Shown in pieces: positions 25,301 through 34,673 of a stretch of 64,000 nucleotides of DNA. The position numbers and the translations under genes are program-made. Every line of letters begins with the position of its first letter. Within the stretch, counting starts at the first letter, position 1. This DNA comes from Byssothecium circinans (Eukaryota > Ascomycota > Dothideomycetes > Pleosporales > Massarinaceae), in the NCBI GenBank assembly GCA_010015675.1, contig ML977041.1:118962-182961 (forward strand). Direction: 5' to 3'. Below the pieces are notes generated by a model that saw only the letters and a list, made by a program, of their open reading frames with translations, did no database searches and was not told the DNA's origin.

Positions 25301-26599
25301 GCGTAAGAATTACCGGGGAAGACCTGCTCTAGCTTACGTGCCTACAGGCAAAGTGTACGGCAAAACTGCCAAGTGGGGCTAGGAGGGAAACTGGCCTCTT
25401 GGCAGATGATGATGAGCTGAACCCTTGGGTCTGGCACTCATCACGAGCGGAGCGCAGTATCTACTCAGAGTGAGGACCGTGAGCGCGCCATCAGAGACAT
25501 TCGAGAGCGATTTGAGAGAATTGCGGGTCTGGTGAGGAGGAAAGATGGCTAGCGCCGATCGATCTTCAGCTATAAACTGACCTCCCAACACCACAACAAT
25601 CGCTCCAGATAATTGCTCATCTCTACGGAGCACAGAAGTACTCAAACGGCCATCCTTCCCAATCTCTCTGCCCTGACATTAGGCAAGAGCCCCTCTTTCT
25701 AACCGTTAAGGCGTAGGATTCCGGGCTCTTTCTCGGCCCCTCGTCGTGTTTTGGACCCTAAAAAACGCCACATACTTTACTCCAAGCAAACTATGAGTTC
25801 TTACACACCCAAAAATAAGAGCCGGCTCTTGGCGCACGTTGGCCTGTGTCGGGAGACGGCGAATCAGATCCCAAGATTTTGGTCATCATCCTGTTCATCC
25901 AATACGCAAAAAGGATGACATGCAGTGGCCGCATTCAAGGTCAAGCGAGAGAACCTTCTTCTTCGAATTGTAACTCCGTCGCTCATCTCTAGCGCCATCA
26001 CACTGGATGAGCAATGGCTTGCCGTAAGAGGGCGACGAGGCTGGTCGTGCCGTAGCCCCCTCGCTTTCGTGTAACCTCACACGAGGAAGTCCATGCTACT
26101 TTGCGCCCAGACTCCGCATGTTCTCCGTTGCTAGAGTGCGGCTGCCACGAGGAAATCACGGTCTTTGCTCGCTCGTACCTAATGACAGGGCATGCTCGCC
26201 TCTTAGGCCTCTCGATATGTAGGTGTTGGAGCTTGTACGTGTGTGCTGACTGACCGTGCTTCTACCTAGGGAGGTGGGCGGCACATGGGTTGAATCATCC
26301 TTCCCGCTTGGAGGCGTATACATTCTGACCTTTCCCTCTACTGGTACTTCTGGGCAACACTTCACTACGGCACCTCCCCGTGGTGGCACAAAGAGCATCT
26401 ACCAGAACTCTCACTCCCGTGGGTCCGGTTCGCGACAAGCTATTCGGCGTCGGCATTATTCCGCTACGAAGAATCATCTGTTTATCCATATCGTCATGCT
26501 GGTGGACCTCGTCTCGAATCGTTCTGGTGCGTAACTTTTGCGCAGCGTCGGTTCTCTGCAACTCAACTCTAAAATCAACCACCACCCCATCGGCGAACG
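22362..26599. other. 4.2-kb spacer without a recognised gene
   Basis: Only short open frames without recognisable content are present. Simple-sequence features include (GT)n at 23238-23261, a nine-base G run near 23680 and two small GAGGCGTTGAG-type duplications near 23020. A perfect 14-bp palindrome AAGAGCCGGCTCTT lies at 25817-25830, and the half-sites AAGAGCCC (25685-25692) and GGGCTCTT (25723-25730) form an inverted pair about 100 bp before it. No tRNA was recognised. Confidence 0.45.
23238..23261. repeat. (GT)n microsatellite
   Basis: Twelve uninterrupted GT units in intergenic DNA. Confidence 0.85.
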
Positions 26600-27899
26600 A
26601 TGGTTTCTCTGGAGCCGCTCGATAAGGACTCGAGTACCTTGGAGATCCTTCCCGCCAGCATTCAAAAGTGGCTATTCGCTGTCGTCGTACTCGGATTCCT
26701 CTCTTTTGTAACATCGGTCACTCTCATGGCACTTCTCACATACCGCCTCATCAGGTGGCAGATGAAATCGAAACGAACGAATCAATTCGTTGTCCTCATC
26801 TTCAACCTCCTCTGGGCGGACATCCAACAGTCACTGGCTTTCTTACTGAACGTTGAATGGCTCAAGCTAGATTCCGTTGTGGTCGGAAACCCAATATGCT
26901 TTACGCAAGGATGGCTTGTTTCGACCGGTGATCTAAGCTCAGGAGTCTTTTGTACAGCTATCGGAGTGCACACGTTTGCTTCGGTCATCTTGGACTATCG
27001 GCTCAGCCAGAGGCACTTCTACACAACCATTATTGCGCTTTGGGTGTTTGTGTATAGCATCTCTGCTATCGGTGTGGCTATGCATCCACACGACATCTAC
27101 GTGCGATCTGGCGTTTGGGTAAGTAAAAGGCCTTTTCGCTGAAACATACGTTTGCTAATCATTACAGTGTTGGGTTCATCACGACCTCAAAGACATCCGT
27201 CTGTGGACCCACTACATTTGGATCTTCATCTTCGAATTCGGAAATGTGATCATTTACGCTTTGATCTACTACATTCTCCACATGCGTATTCGAAGCGGAT
27301 ATTATAGCGAAACAGAGGCCAAACGTGTCCAGGCAATCTCGAACCTCATGGTCGCTTACCCCGTCGTATACGTTGTCTGCACCCTCCCACTTGCGTCGGC
27401 GCGTATGGCAGCAATGGGCGGCAGCCCACCTTCTTTCGCGAGACTGTGCCTAGCCGGCGCGATGATCACATCCAATGGCTGGCTAGACGTCCTCCTCTAC
27501 ACACTTACCCGTCGTATAATGGTCTTCTCCGATGAACCGCCGCCAGACGATAACGGGTTCGACACATTCGCGGCATTTTGGGAACCGCCACCAAGCCGCT
27601 TTGGCGGAACCTGCAAGATCGAAGCCGAGCCTCCCACTCCGAGACTAGGAAGGCACCGGCCGTTTGGCTCACTAGCCTCACTCCCAATAAGGACTGATAG
27701 CACAGATGATCTCTGTGGGCTTCCTATGGGCAAAGGAGATATCAAACTCGTGACAACGACACAGGTCACGAGCGAACCGGCACTGCCGGAAGATTATGAA
27801 GAGATTGAAGAATTAGCGAGACAGATGAAACCTAGGACGCCTACGGGGAGATATAGTGAGGATAGCAGGAGCTTTAACCTAGCGACGTTACCGACTTGA
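26600..27899 (+). CDS. Seven-helix G-protein-coupled receptor, Git3-like
   Basis: Exons 26600-27118 and 27168-27899 are split by a 49-nt intron with a GCTAAT branch, giving 416 residues. Seven hydrophobic helices are visible: about 24-50, 65-90, 100-125, 142-165, 190-210, 230-252 and 262-285. Motifs such as NLLWADIQQSLAFLLN (helix 2), GWLVSTGDLSSGVFC (helix 3) and RLWTHYIWIFIFEFGN (helix 5) match the fungal Git3/GPR1-like and cAMP-receptor-like group. A C-terminal cytoplasmic tail of about 125 residues is Pro/Ser/Thr-rich with possible phosphorylation sites. The likely role is nutrient or carbon sensing at the plasma membrane through a heterotrimeric G protein; the ligand is unknown. Assignment to the GPCR superfamily is firm, the subclass less so. 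Confidence 0.8.
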
Positions 27900-29412
27900 T
27901 ATCTATGAACGACCAGCATGCTTGCATATTTTTCCTTTGATCTGCATATGCCCGAAATTTTCTTTTGCTCTGGAAGCATATCTTGGTCGATGGTGTATTT
28001 GTAACCATGACGAGATGGCTTTTGCATTGGGTGGCGAGATGAGTTTGCGTGATGCCAGAAGAGCATTCATGGGTTGCATTTGTATATGTGAAGGGAATGT
28101 GAACGTTTTGTAAATAGCATAGGGTCAGCCTAACAGAGCGGGGGATGGACTGTCTGGATTACTTGTATATATCACCAAGATTCAATCATGTATCTTCTGA
28201 CTTGAAGTGTTTCCCTACGTTAGCGTCAAATAGCAATCGGCTTTTGTAACTGTGTATAATCAAGGAACTATTTTGAATTGGCTAGGTAACTCTTGTCTGT
28301 TATTAATCGCTTCATTTGCTGTTATCTGTTGCACAAACTTGCCCTGAATCCCACGCAATCCAAGAGCAGACGAATCTAACAGAGAGTTTTTTGCTACATG
28401 TAAACCTCCAGCCCTTGCTCAGCATGTTCTGCAAATTACTCGTGCAAAACTCAATTAATAGTCATAGAAGCCCTTTCTCTCTCCTTGTGTGAGTGGAATA
28501 TTCGAAAAACCATGGTCGGGTCTCCTTATCGCGCTTTACAAGAATCCCCAGCCTCGAAGGGAGATTGTTATCGACTTGTCAACAACAAGGATAGTCTGCT
28601 TCGTTTTCCTGATTCACACGTCCACTAATCACAGTGTAAAAAGAACAATGTTAATTCAAACTTGAAAATCTCTAGGTTTTGAAAGGGTCGGATACACCGA
28701 AGGGATTTTGAAAGAATGAAAAGCTCCTCTCTTGCCTCCAATAGCTGATCGGACTCTGAAATCCTGGTCTCTGCACTGTGAAGTGAGTGTTCGTCTAAGG
28801 CTTATTTTTGCTGTCTATGACGTTAAGGAAGGGTTAAGGAGAAAGGTGTCTGTGGTAACGCGTCGATGTCTTCTAGAGCGTGTGTGAAGCAAGCATTACC
28901 AAAAGAAAACAGTATTGTCCGAACGTCTGTTATGCGAGGGGTTTCAACTTGCCAGGCCGCAACTCCAGGGCGATACCTGGTGCTCTATGCTTATTTCATG
29001 CTAAAAACATCATGAGTTAGTCAGCCTGGATCAATGCATCGGCACGTGACCGAAAAGAGCGCTAGTGGGCTGAAGCCTTATCCATTGCAAAGAACATTCG
29101 ACATCACGCATCCTTCCACACCACACCGCAAAGCACACACGATGTTCGTGCTTCATACTTCCATCTAGATGTATGCTCATGTTGGAATCGTATGGAGGTT
29201 TTTTAGTTGTAAGGAAACTATAGAAATGCGGGGAAGAGATATGAACAGATGAAGAGGAGGGACCTGGTCAAGGGAAGGACGCGGATAGAATTCGGAAGTA
29301 CGGATGGGATATGAGTACAGGCTGCATTGCCCCTCGGTCACCGCCTGCTCAGAGAGACCGGCCAAATCCTATTTATTAGTGACCAAGCACTTGATCCCAT
29401 TTTCCGACGCTT
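27900..29412. other. AT-rich spacer left of the transposon
   Basis: No gene is recognised. The rightmost part (roughly 29300-29412, read on the minus strand) may be the continuation of the MFS transporter pseudogene split by the hAT element, because FEA follows the target duplication as expected for that family. The match fades within about 20 codons. Confidence 0.4.
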
Positions 29413-29420
29413 CAAATCAC
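29413..29420. repeat. Left 8-bp target-site duplication
   Basis: CAAATCAC immediately precedes the transposon and is repeated exactly at 32286-32293. Eight bp is the hallmark length for hAT elements. Confidence 0.9.
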
Positions 29421-29444
29421 CAGGGTTTCATTTAAACGTTTCAA
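29421..29444 (+). repeat. Left terminal inverted repeat of the hAT element
   Basis: This matches the reverse complement of 32262-32285 at 20 of 24 positions; the mismatches are at positions 4, 8, 13 and 22. Confidence 0.85.
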
Positions 29445-29682
29445 TGTTTTAAATGTTTCAATGAAACTTTGAAACTAATTAGGCTTAGTTTTAATTGAAA
29501 CAGGAATTTTAATTAGTTTAAAGTGTTTAAAACGTTTCAAACCAAAGTAATATAAGCTCGCTTAAGGGGTTAATTCGCGTAGTTTTCACGTTCCTCGCCA
29601 ATATCTCAAACGCGCCTCCCTTTTTAATTTTACAACCTTAATTGCACCATAACCTAACGCTCTACGAGCTTTAAACTTCATT

Positions 29683-32041
29683 ATGGCCTCCGTAGTCACT
29701 GATAACCTTAGCGAGTTAAATTCAGAGCAATTTAACGAGCTCCCAGAGGCCCAACGCGACTGGCAAGAAGCCGCCGAGAAGGCGCTCGAAGAGATCGACG
29801 AATCTGGCAAGAAAAGGAAGCGTGGCGGCCGCGTAAAAGTACGCGCAGAGTGGGCGTACGCTCGCGAGCCTAGAGATAGTGAGCCGCCGCGTAATATTCA
29901 CCATCATAGGCTCTTCTATTGCGGCTAGAAGACGAAGGGCCGTGATTGCAAGTGGTTTACTATGAATCTCGACTGAGCAGGTGAACATCTAGCTTCTAAA
30001 CACCAAATCCACGTCAAGCTGAGCGAAGACGATCCTAAAAAGCGTGCCAAAGTCGGTATTGACACGCAATTGAGGCAGCAGGCGGCCGCCCAGCAGGGGC
30101 GTGATATCGCTCAGGAACGTTGCCTCAAGGAGGTCATTCAAGCGAACAAACCACAGATTGAAGAGGCCTAGAATCACCTAATTACCGTGCACAACCTACC
30201 CATTAGTTGCGTTGAATGGCCAGAGCTTATTAACCTTATTCTTCTCATTAATCCCATGGCGAAGAAGGCTATTCCAGCCAACCGCAACGTCGCTAGCAAA
30301 GCTATCAAGAACAGCTACAATTCCCACCAGAGGTGCCTCGTCAAACGCATTAAGAAGGCCCGCAGCAAGCTCCACTTCGCCGTTAATGTCTGGTCCTCGC
30401 CTACACGCATGAATCTTCAAGCAATCGTCTGCCACTTCATCGACGGCGTGGATGGCGGGCTTAAGAAGGCGCTACTCGGCCTACCAGAACATCGCGATGG
30501 TCATGGTGGAGAGGAACAAGCGGAGGCCTTCTTAAAGGTTGCTAACGAGCTCGAGATCAACGCTGAGCAGATCGGCTACTTTGTGGGCGATAATCACGAG
30601 TCAAACAAGAAGATGATTAAGTTTATTAAGCGGTCATTCAAGAAGCTGGTAAAGGTGGACCATCTACGCGTTCACTGCCTTGGTCACGTCATCAATCTCG
30701 CAGTTCACGCCTTCCTTTATAAGAGAGACGACGAGGCAAACGAGCTCTCGCAGCGGATCAAAAATTGGGAAGATCTCAACGTTGAAGATCTCACAGACGT
30801 CCTTATGCCAAAGGCGATCGACGACGACGACGACGAACACTCAGCGAAGTTCTGGAGGAAGTATGGGCCTATTGGCAAGCTCTANNNNNNNNNNNNNNNN
30901 NNNNNNNNNNNNNNNNNNNNNNNNNNNNNNNNNNNNNNNNNNNNNNNNNNNNNNNNNNNNNNNNNNNNNNNNNNNNNNNNNNNNNNNNNNNNNNNNNNNN
31001 NNNNNNNNNNNNNNNNNNNNNNNNNNNNNNNNNNNNNNNNNNNNNNNNNNNNNNNNNNNNNNNNNNNNNNNNNNNNNNNNNNNNNNNNNNNNNNNNNNNN
31101 NNNNNNNNNNNNNNNNNNNNNNNNNNNNNNNNNNNNNNNNNNNNNNNNNNNNNNNNNNNNNNNNNNNNNNNNNNNNNNNNNNNNNNNNNNNNNNNNNNNN
31201 NNNNNNNNNNNNNNNNNNNNNNNNNNNNNNNNNNNNNNNNNNNNNNNNNNNNNNNNNNNNNNNNNNNNNNNNNNNNNNNNNNNNNNNNNNNNNNNNNNNN
31301 NNNNNNNNNNNNNNNNNNNNNNNNNNNNNNNNNNNNNNNNNNNNNNNNNNNNNNNNNNNNNNNNNNNNNNNNNNNNNNNNNNNNNNNNNNNNNNNNNNNN
31401 NNNNNNNNNNNNNNNNNNNNNNNNNNNNNNNNNNNNNNNNNNNNNNNNNNNNNNNNNNNNNNNNNNNNNNNNNNNNNNNNNNNNNNNNNNNNNNNNNNNN
31501 NNNNNNNNNNNNNNNNNNNNNNNNNNNNNNNNNNNNNNNNNNNNNNNNNNNNNNNNNNNNNNNNNNNNNNNNNNNNNNNNNNNNNNNNNNNNNNNNNNNN
31601 NNNNNNNNNNNNNNNNNNNNNNNNNNNNNNNNNNNNNNNNNNNNNNNNNNNNNNNNNNNNNNNNNNNNNNNNNNNNNNNNNNNNNNNNNNNNNNNNNNNN
31701 NNNNNNNNNNNNNNNNNNNNNNNNNNNNNNNNNNNNNNNNNNNNNNNNNNNNNNNNNNNNNNNNNNNNNNNNNNNNNNNNNNNNNNNNNNNNNNNNNNNN
31801 NNNNNNNNNNNNNNNNNNNNNNNNNNNNNNNNNNNNNNNNNNNNGAGTGGCAAGCGCGCAGCTTACAGTCGCTTGGGAGTTCGCTCACGGGGCAGCGGAA
31901 GCAGAGGATGAGGTTGAATCGCTCGCTGCGAGAGAGATTCCTCTTGAGGGCGAAGATATTGGAAGCGATTCAAGCCCTCAACGACCTCAATCACCTCAAA
32001 GCGACGCTCAGAGTGACGATGAAGAGCTTCAAGACTTATAA
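29683..32041 (+). pseudogene. hAT transposase with three in-frame stops and a sequence gap
   Basis: One reading frame runs from the ATG at 29683 to the gap at 30885 and is interrupted by TAG (29926), TGA (29974) and TAG (30169). The first part resembles a BED-type zinc finger (YC, then GRDCKWF, then HLASKH) but two stops lie within it. The next part has the hAT catalytic-core signature: VNVWSSPTR, YFVGDNHESNKK with the conserved Asp, and HCLGHVINLAVHAFLY. After the gap the last 64 codons are acidic and end DEELQDL. The stops are explained by C-to-T transitions (CAG to TAG, CGA to TGA). The C-terminal dimerisation domain would fall inside the unknown bases. The product is presumed non-functional. 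Confidence 0.85.
30885..31844. other. Assembly gap (960 N)
   Basis: Unknown bases lie inside the transposase. Two long open frames reported across it are artefacts of the Ns. The true length of the missing piece is not known. Confidence 0.99.
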
Positions 32042-32261
32042 GAACCTCTCTACCACGCTCAGCGGCTTCAAAACCCTCTCCACCACGAGCTTTTACCTCA
32101 AACACTACGTTTTGGTCTTCGAAATCGCCTCCCTTCTCCTCACCACTAAGAATCTATATACAATAGGGCAAATCTATTGAAACATTGAAACAATATACAT
32201 TTTAAACAGCAATTAGATCTGTTTCAATTTTAAACGTTGGAAACGGACCTCAGGTTTCAGT

Positions 32262-32285
32262 TTCAAACGTTTCAATGCAACGCTG
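32262..32285 (-). repeat. Right terminal inverted repeat of the hAT element
   Basis: This pairs with 29421-29444. The adjoining inner sequence also carries a direct copy of the left end (CAGGTTTCAGTTTCAAACG, 32251-32269), so the right end has a compound structure. Confidence 0.85.
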
Positions 32286-32293
32286 CAAATCAC
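32286..32293. repeat. Right 8-bp target-site duplication
   Basis: CAAATCAC, identical to 29413-29420. Confidence 0.9.
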
Positions 32294-32678
32294 GATGCGG
32301 TTGGCAGCAAGGTCGAGATGAAGATCCACTTGACGTTGAAGGTGTTGAACAAGGTACCCAGCAAGAGGATAATGAACACAGAACCTATTAGCAAGCCGGT
32401 GCCAATCCAGGCAAGCTACTCGATATAGCCGAAAGCTTTGGATATCGGCCACAATTGCATTGTCGAGACGGTACTCCGTACAGGAAACAGGTGATATAGA
32501 GGGCGATGCAGATGACGAACCAACGAAAGCCGCGTATTGTTCCGGCCTTATCCTGCGTCTCTTCCTGCGGCTCTTCCCGCCACTCCTCCTCGGTAGCTAG
32601 TCCCTACTCGGCCTCTCTTTTCTCGCCGTCTCGGCGCGTCGGGGAATCTTGGTGATCGTCTGCGTGGTTGAGCAACAT
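32294..32678 (-). pseudogene. MFS (DHA2-type) transporter fragment split by the hAT element
   Basis: Reading the minus strand from the ATG at 32678, the frame gives a charged cytosolic leader (EEEWREEPQEETQDKAG). The first membrane helix follows (GFRWFVICIALYITCFLYG), then LDNAIVADIQ and FGYIE, a stop, and LAWIGTGLLIGSVFIILLLG and NTFNVKWIFIS. These are the hallmarks of fungal 14-helix MFS drug or toxin exporters (LDxTIVADVQ, FGHVEQLAWIG). Damage consists of a TAG in the leader, about 7 inserted bases after the first helix, a frameshifting deletion after ADIQ and a TAG in place of the conserved Gln. Both TAGs are one C-to-T step from CAG. The gene ends at the transposon target site; only a faint continuation is visible left of the element. 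Confidence 0.75.
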
Positions 32679-33177
32679 ACATAGTGTCTACTGAAATGGA
32701 CGTTTCAAAAAGAGATATTACAGTAACCGGAAAGCAAATTGCAAAAAGAGCTTAACACTGGTGCGAAGAGATTGAAGAAACAGACCAGGTGGTGTAGTGA
32801 GCAGAGGGCAAAACAAAGTATGCAGCGAGTTAGGCAGGCGCTAGTTTAATGGAGAATTGCACGGAGGTGTGCAGATGGGGTTCTGCCTTGCATTACCAAG
32901 CAACGATTATAAATTCGCGTTGGGGAAAAATTGTATAGATGGCATGGCGGAAATGCTAATGAAGGCTAAGCATCCGGTCCGATCGGTACCCTAACCGCCT
33001 TTGAGGTTGAACATAGCGTGGACTTTCTTCTAGAAATATTTATGGGAAAAGGTCCTGCAGCTGTGCGTCATGGTGGCTTGTGGTGGCCTGTTCCATGGCA
33101 CCGATACGGGCGTCCTTCCTCATTTGATAGCCTATCTTTGTTAACTTACAAACGCAGGCAACACAGGAGTACTCACC
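32679..33177. other. Spacer upstream of the FAD monooxygenase
   Basis: This holds the promoter region of the plus-strand gene at 33178 and the former promoter of the MFS pseudogene. No gene was recognised. Confidence 0.5.
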
Positions 33178-34194
33178 ATGTCCGTTAACATCCAATCACT
33201 TCATAAACTCAGCATCGCTATCATAGGAGCTGGAATTGTAGGACTCGCCACTGCCGCCTTCCTTCGCAAGCACCCGCGGTACAGCGTGACCGTCTACGAG
33301 CGCCGTAATGCCCAATTGACTGAGAACTCAGCGGCGATTGGCATACGAACTGATCTCCCCATTGTCAAGCAGCTGGGCATCAGCAGGGATGAGATTGATG
33401 CTGTGGTATGTGCTGGGTATCGGACGTACACTGTCCATGAGGAGCAGATGAGCAAGTCGTCGGTGGGCGATGGGCCTGACGGCGACGGTGCCATGTGGCT
33501 TGTGATCCGGCAGGATTTGAAAGATGCATTATTGCGACGCGTTACCTGCCGCGAAGGCGATGGCGAGCCCATTCGTATCGTCTATGGAAGCCAGGTTGTG
33601 AATGTGGACCCAGATGCAGGCCTCGTACAGTTCGATAATGGTACTTCTGCAGAGGTCGATCTCATTATTGGTGAGTAGAAAGTCAGATCTATATGCACAG
33701 AGATCAAAGCCGACAGCCCAATTCTCAGGTGCTGATGGTATTCATTCCACCGTCCAGCCGTCATCCCACCTTCACACCCACGGCCCGTCCCAAGTGGCCT
33801 CTCCATATACCCGCTTCGTCATCCCTATGGATGCCGTCAAGTCGGCCATTGAACCAACTGATAAATGGCCAGCCATGTACAACTGTGGTGAGGATACCTA
33901 TATATCCATCGTCGCTGCCGATGGTGACCGCCACGCCGTCATGTACCCCTGCCGAGGCCATACCTTCATGAACGTGGGCTACACCGTCTCCGACTCAAGC
34001 TTCAAGGACCTGAACCAACTGGATTACTCATGGAGGGCCACGGGGAGCGTGGATGAGATGGTGGAGTCTGCTCATGGGTTTCCCGCATGGCTCAGACGAG
34101 TCTTCAGGTAAGTGACGAGCTCAACATGCCACACAACAGCTGCTGAACCCAGCCCATCAGTCGCACACCGAAAGTCGATCTGTTCTCGCGTTGA
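33178..34194 (+). CDS. FAD-dependent monooxygenase (salicylate hydroxylase-like), C-terminally truncated
   Basis: Exons 33178-33670, 33729-34107 and 34161-34194 give 301 residues. The N-terminus has the dinucleotide-binding motif IIGAGIVGLATAAFLRK and the Glu that ends the Rossmann unit (VYERR). The second exon begins with the conserved GADGIHS. Substrate-domain residues follow up to FPAWLRRVF. After the second intron only SRTPKVDLFSR remains before TGA. Group A flavin monooxygenases normally have another 100-150 residues, including the GDAAHP motif that binds the FAD pyrophosphate, and that motif is absent here. I infer a truncated and probably inactive enzyme, possibly a recent pseudogene. 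The downstream class II aldolase on the same strand may once have been part of the same catabolic cluster. Confidence 0.65.
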
Positions 34195-34673
34195 AGGGGG
34201 CAAGCGAGGCCATCTTGTCAGTGAAGCCGCATGTGAGTATGAAGGAAGCGCTTGCGCAAATGAAACAGCAGACTGTTTAGGAGAAGCCGAAAGTGTCAGG
34301 ACAAGCATGTAGTCGTTTTATTGTCAACCCAGATAGATTGAAATGCAGCCTGATACCCAATGGTTCCTCACTGAAGAAGTCCGCCCGCACAACACCACCT
34401 CCGCCATCGTTTCTACGTTTATAGGTACCTCAGCACCTGGAATGACGGTTGCTGGCAGCCAAGAGCCTCAGATAATCTGGTCTGTTGGAGGAGGAAGTAG
34501 CGGAGAATCAGATGATCAAGATTTGCTTAGATCCGAACCATCTCCGAGGCCACACGAGCCGTGACCTCATCAAAGCATCAGTGGATATCTGGAAGAAGCA
34601 ACACCACCTGCGTCATGTGAAGTACGACGGCCTCCGCCCGCCATGTCTTCTTGCCCAACCCACCAGCAGCGCA
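34195..34673 (+). other. Coding-like sequence of unknown origin in shifting frames
   Basis: Between the monooxygenase stop and the aldolase ATG, protein-like stretches appear in successive frames. The first is LKGASEAILSVKPHVSMKEA, ending at a TAG near 34279. The second includes FIVNPDRLKCSLIPNG. The third includes VSTFIGTSAPGMTVAGSQEP and IIWSVGG. The fourth, open into the aldolase frame, includes MIKICLDPNHLRGHTSRDLI. I do not recognise the family. It could be a gene broken by frameshifts or a multi-exon gene whose introns I cannot place; a strong donor GTGAGTATG lies at 34233. Confidence 0.4.

Larger units (their letters stand above)
29421..32285 (+). mobile_element. hAT-superfamily DNA transposon, decayed
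   Basis: The element of about 2.9 kb (length uncertain because of an assembly gap) is bounded by imperfect terminal inverted repeats that match at 20 of 24 positions. The left end starts CAGGGTTTCATTTAAACG and the right end, reverse-complemented, starts CAGCGTTGCATTGAAACG. An exact 8-bp target duplication flanks it. Both subterminal regions (29421-29550 and 32165-32285) are AT-rich and studded with GTTTCAA motifs in both orientations, the usual form of hAT transposase binding sites. The internal transposase frame has three stop codons. The element lies inside an MFS transporter pseudogene. Confidence 0.9.

Noticed and set aside
25685..25730. Possible tRNA gene
   Set aside because: An 8-bp stem is present, but no T-loop GGTTCGAATCC-like sequence, D-loop or anticodon arm can be placed.
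30187..32041. Open frames of 323-574 codons running through the run of N
   Set aside because: They are open only because unknown bases contain no stops; just the flanking transposase pieces are real.
32251..32269. Right boundary of the hAT element at the CAGGTTTCAGTTTC copy
   Set aside because: This copy is in direct, not inverted, orientation to the left end and has no target duplication; the end at 32285 gives both an inverted repeat and an exact 8-bp duplication.
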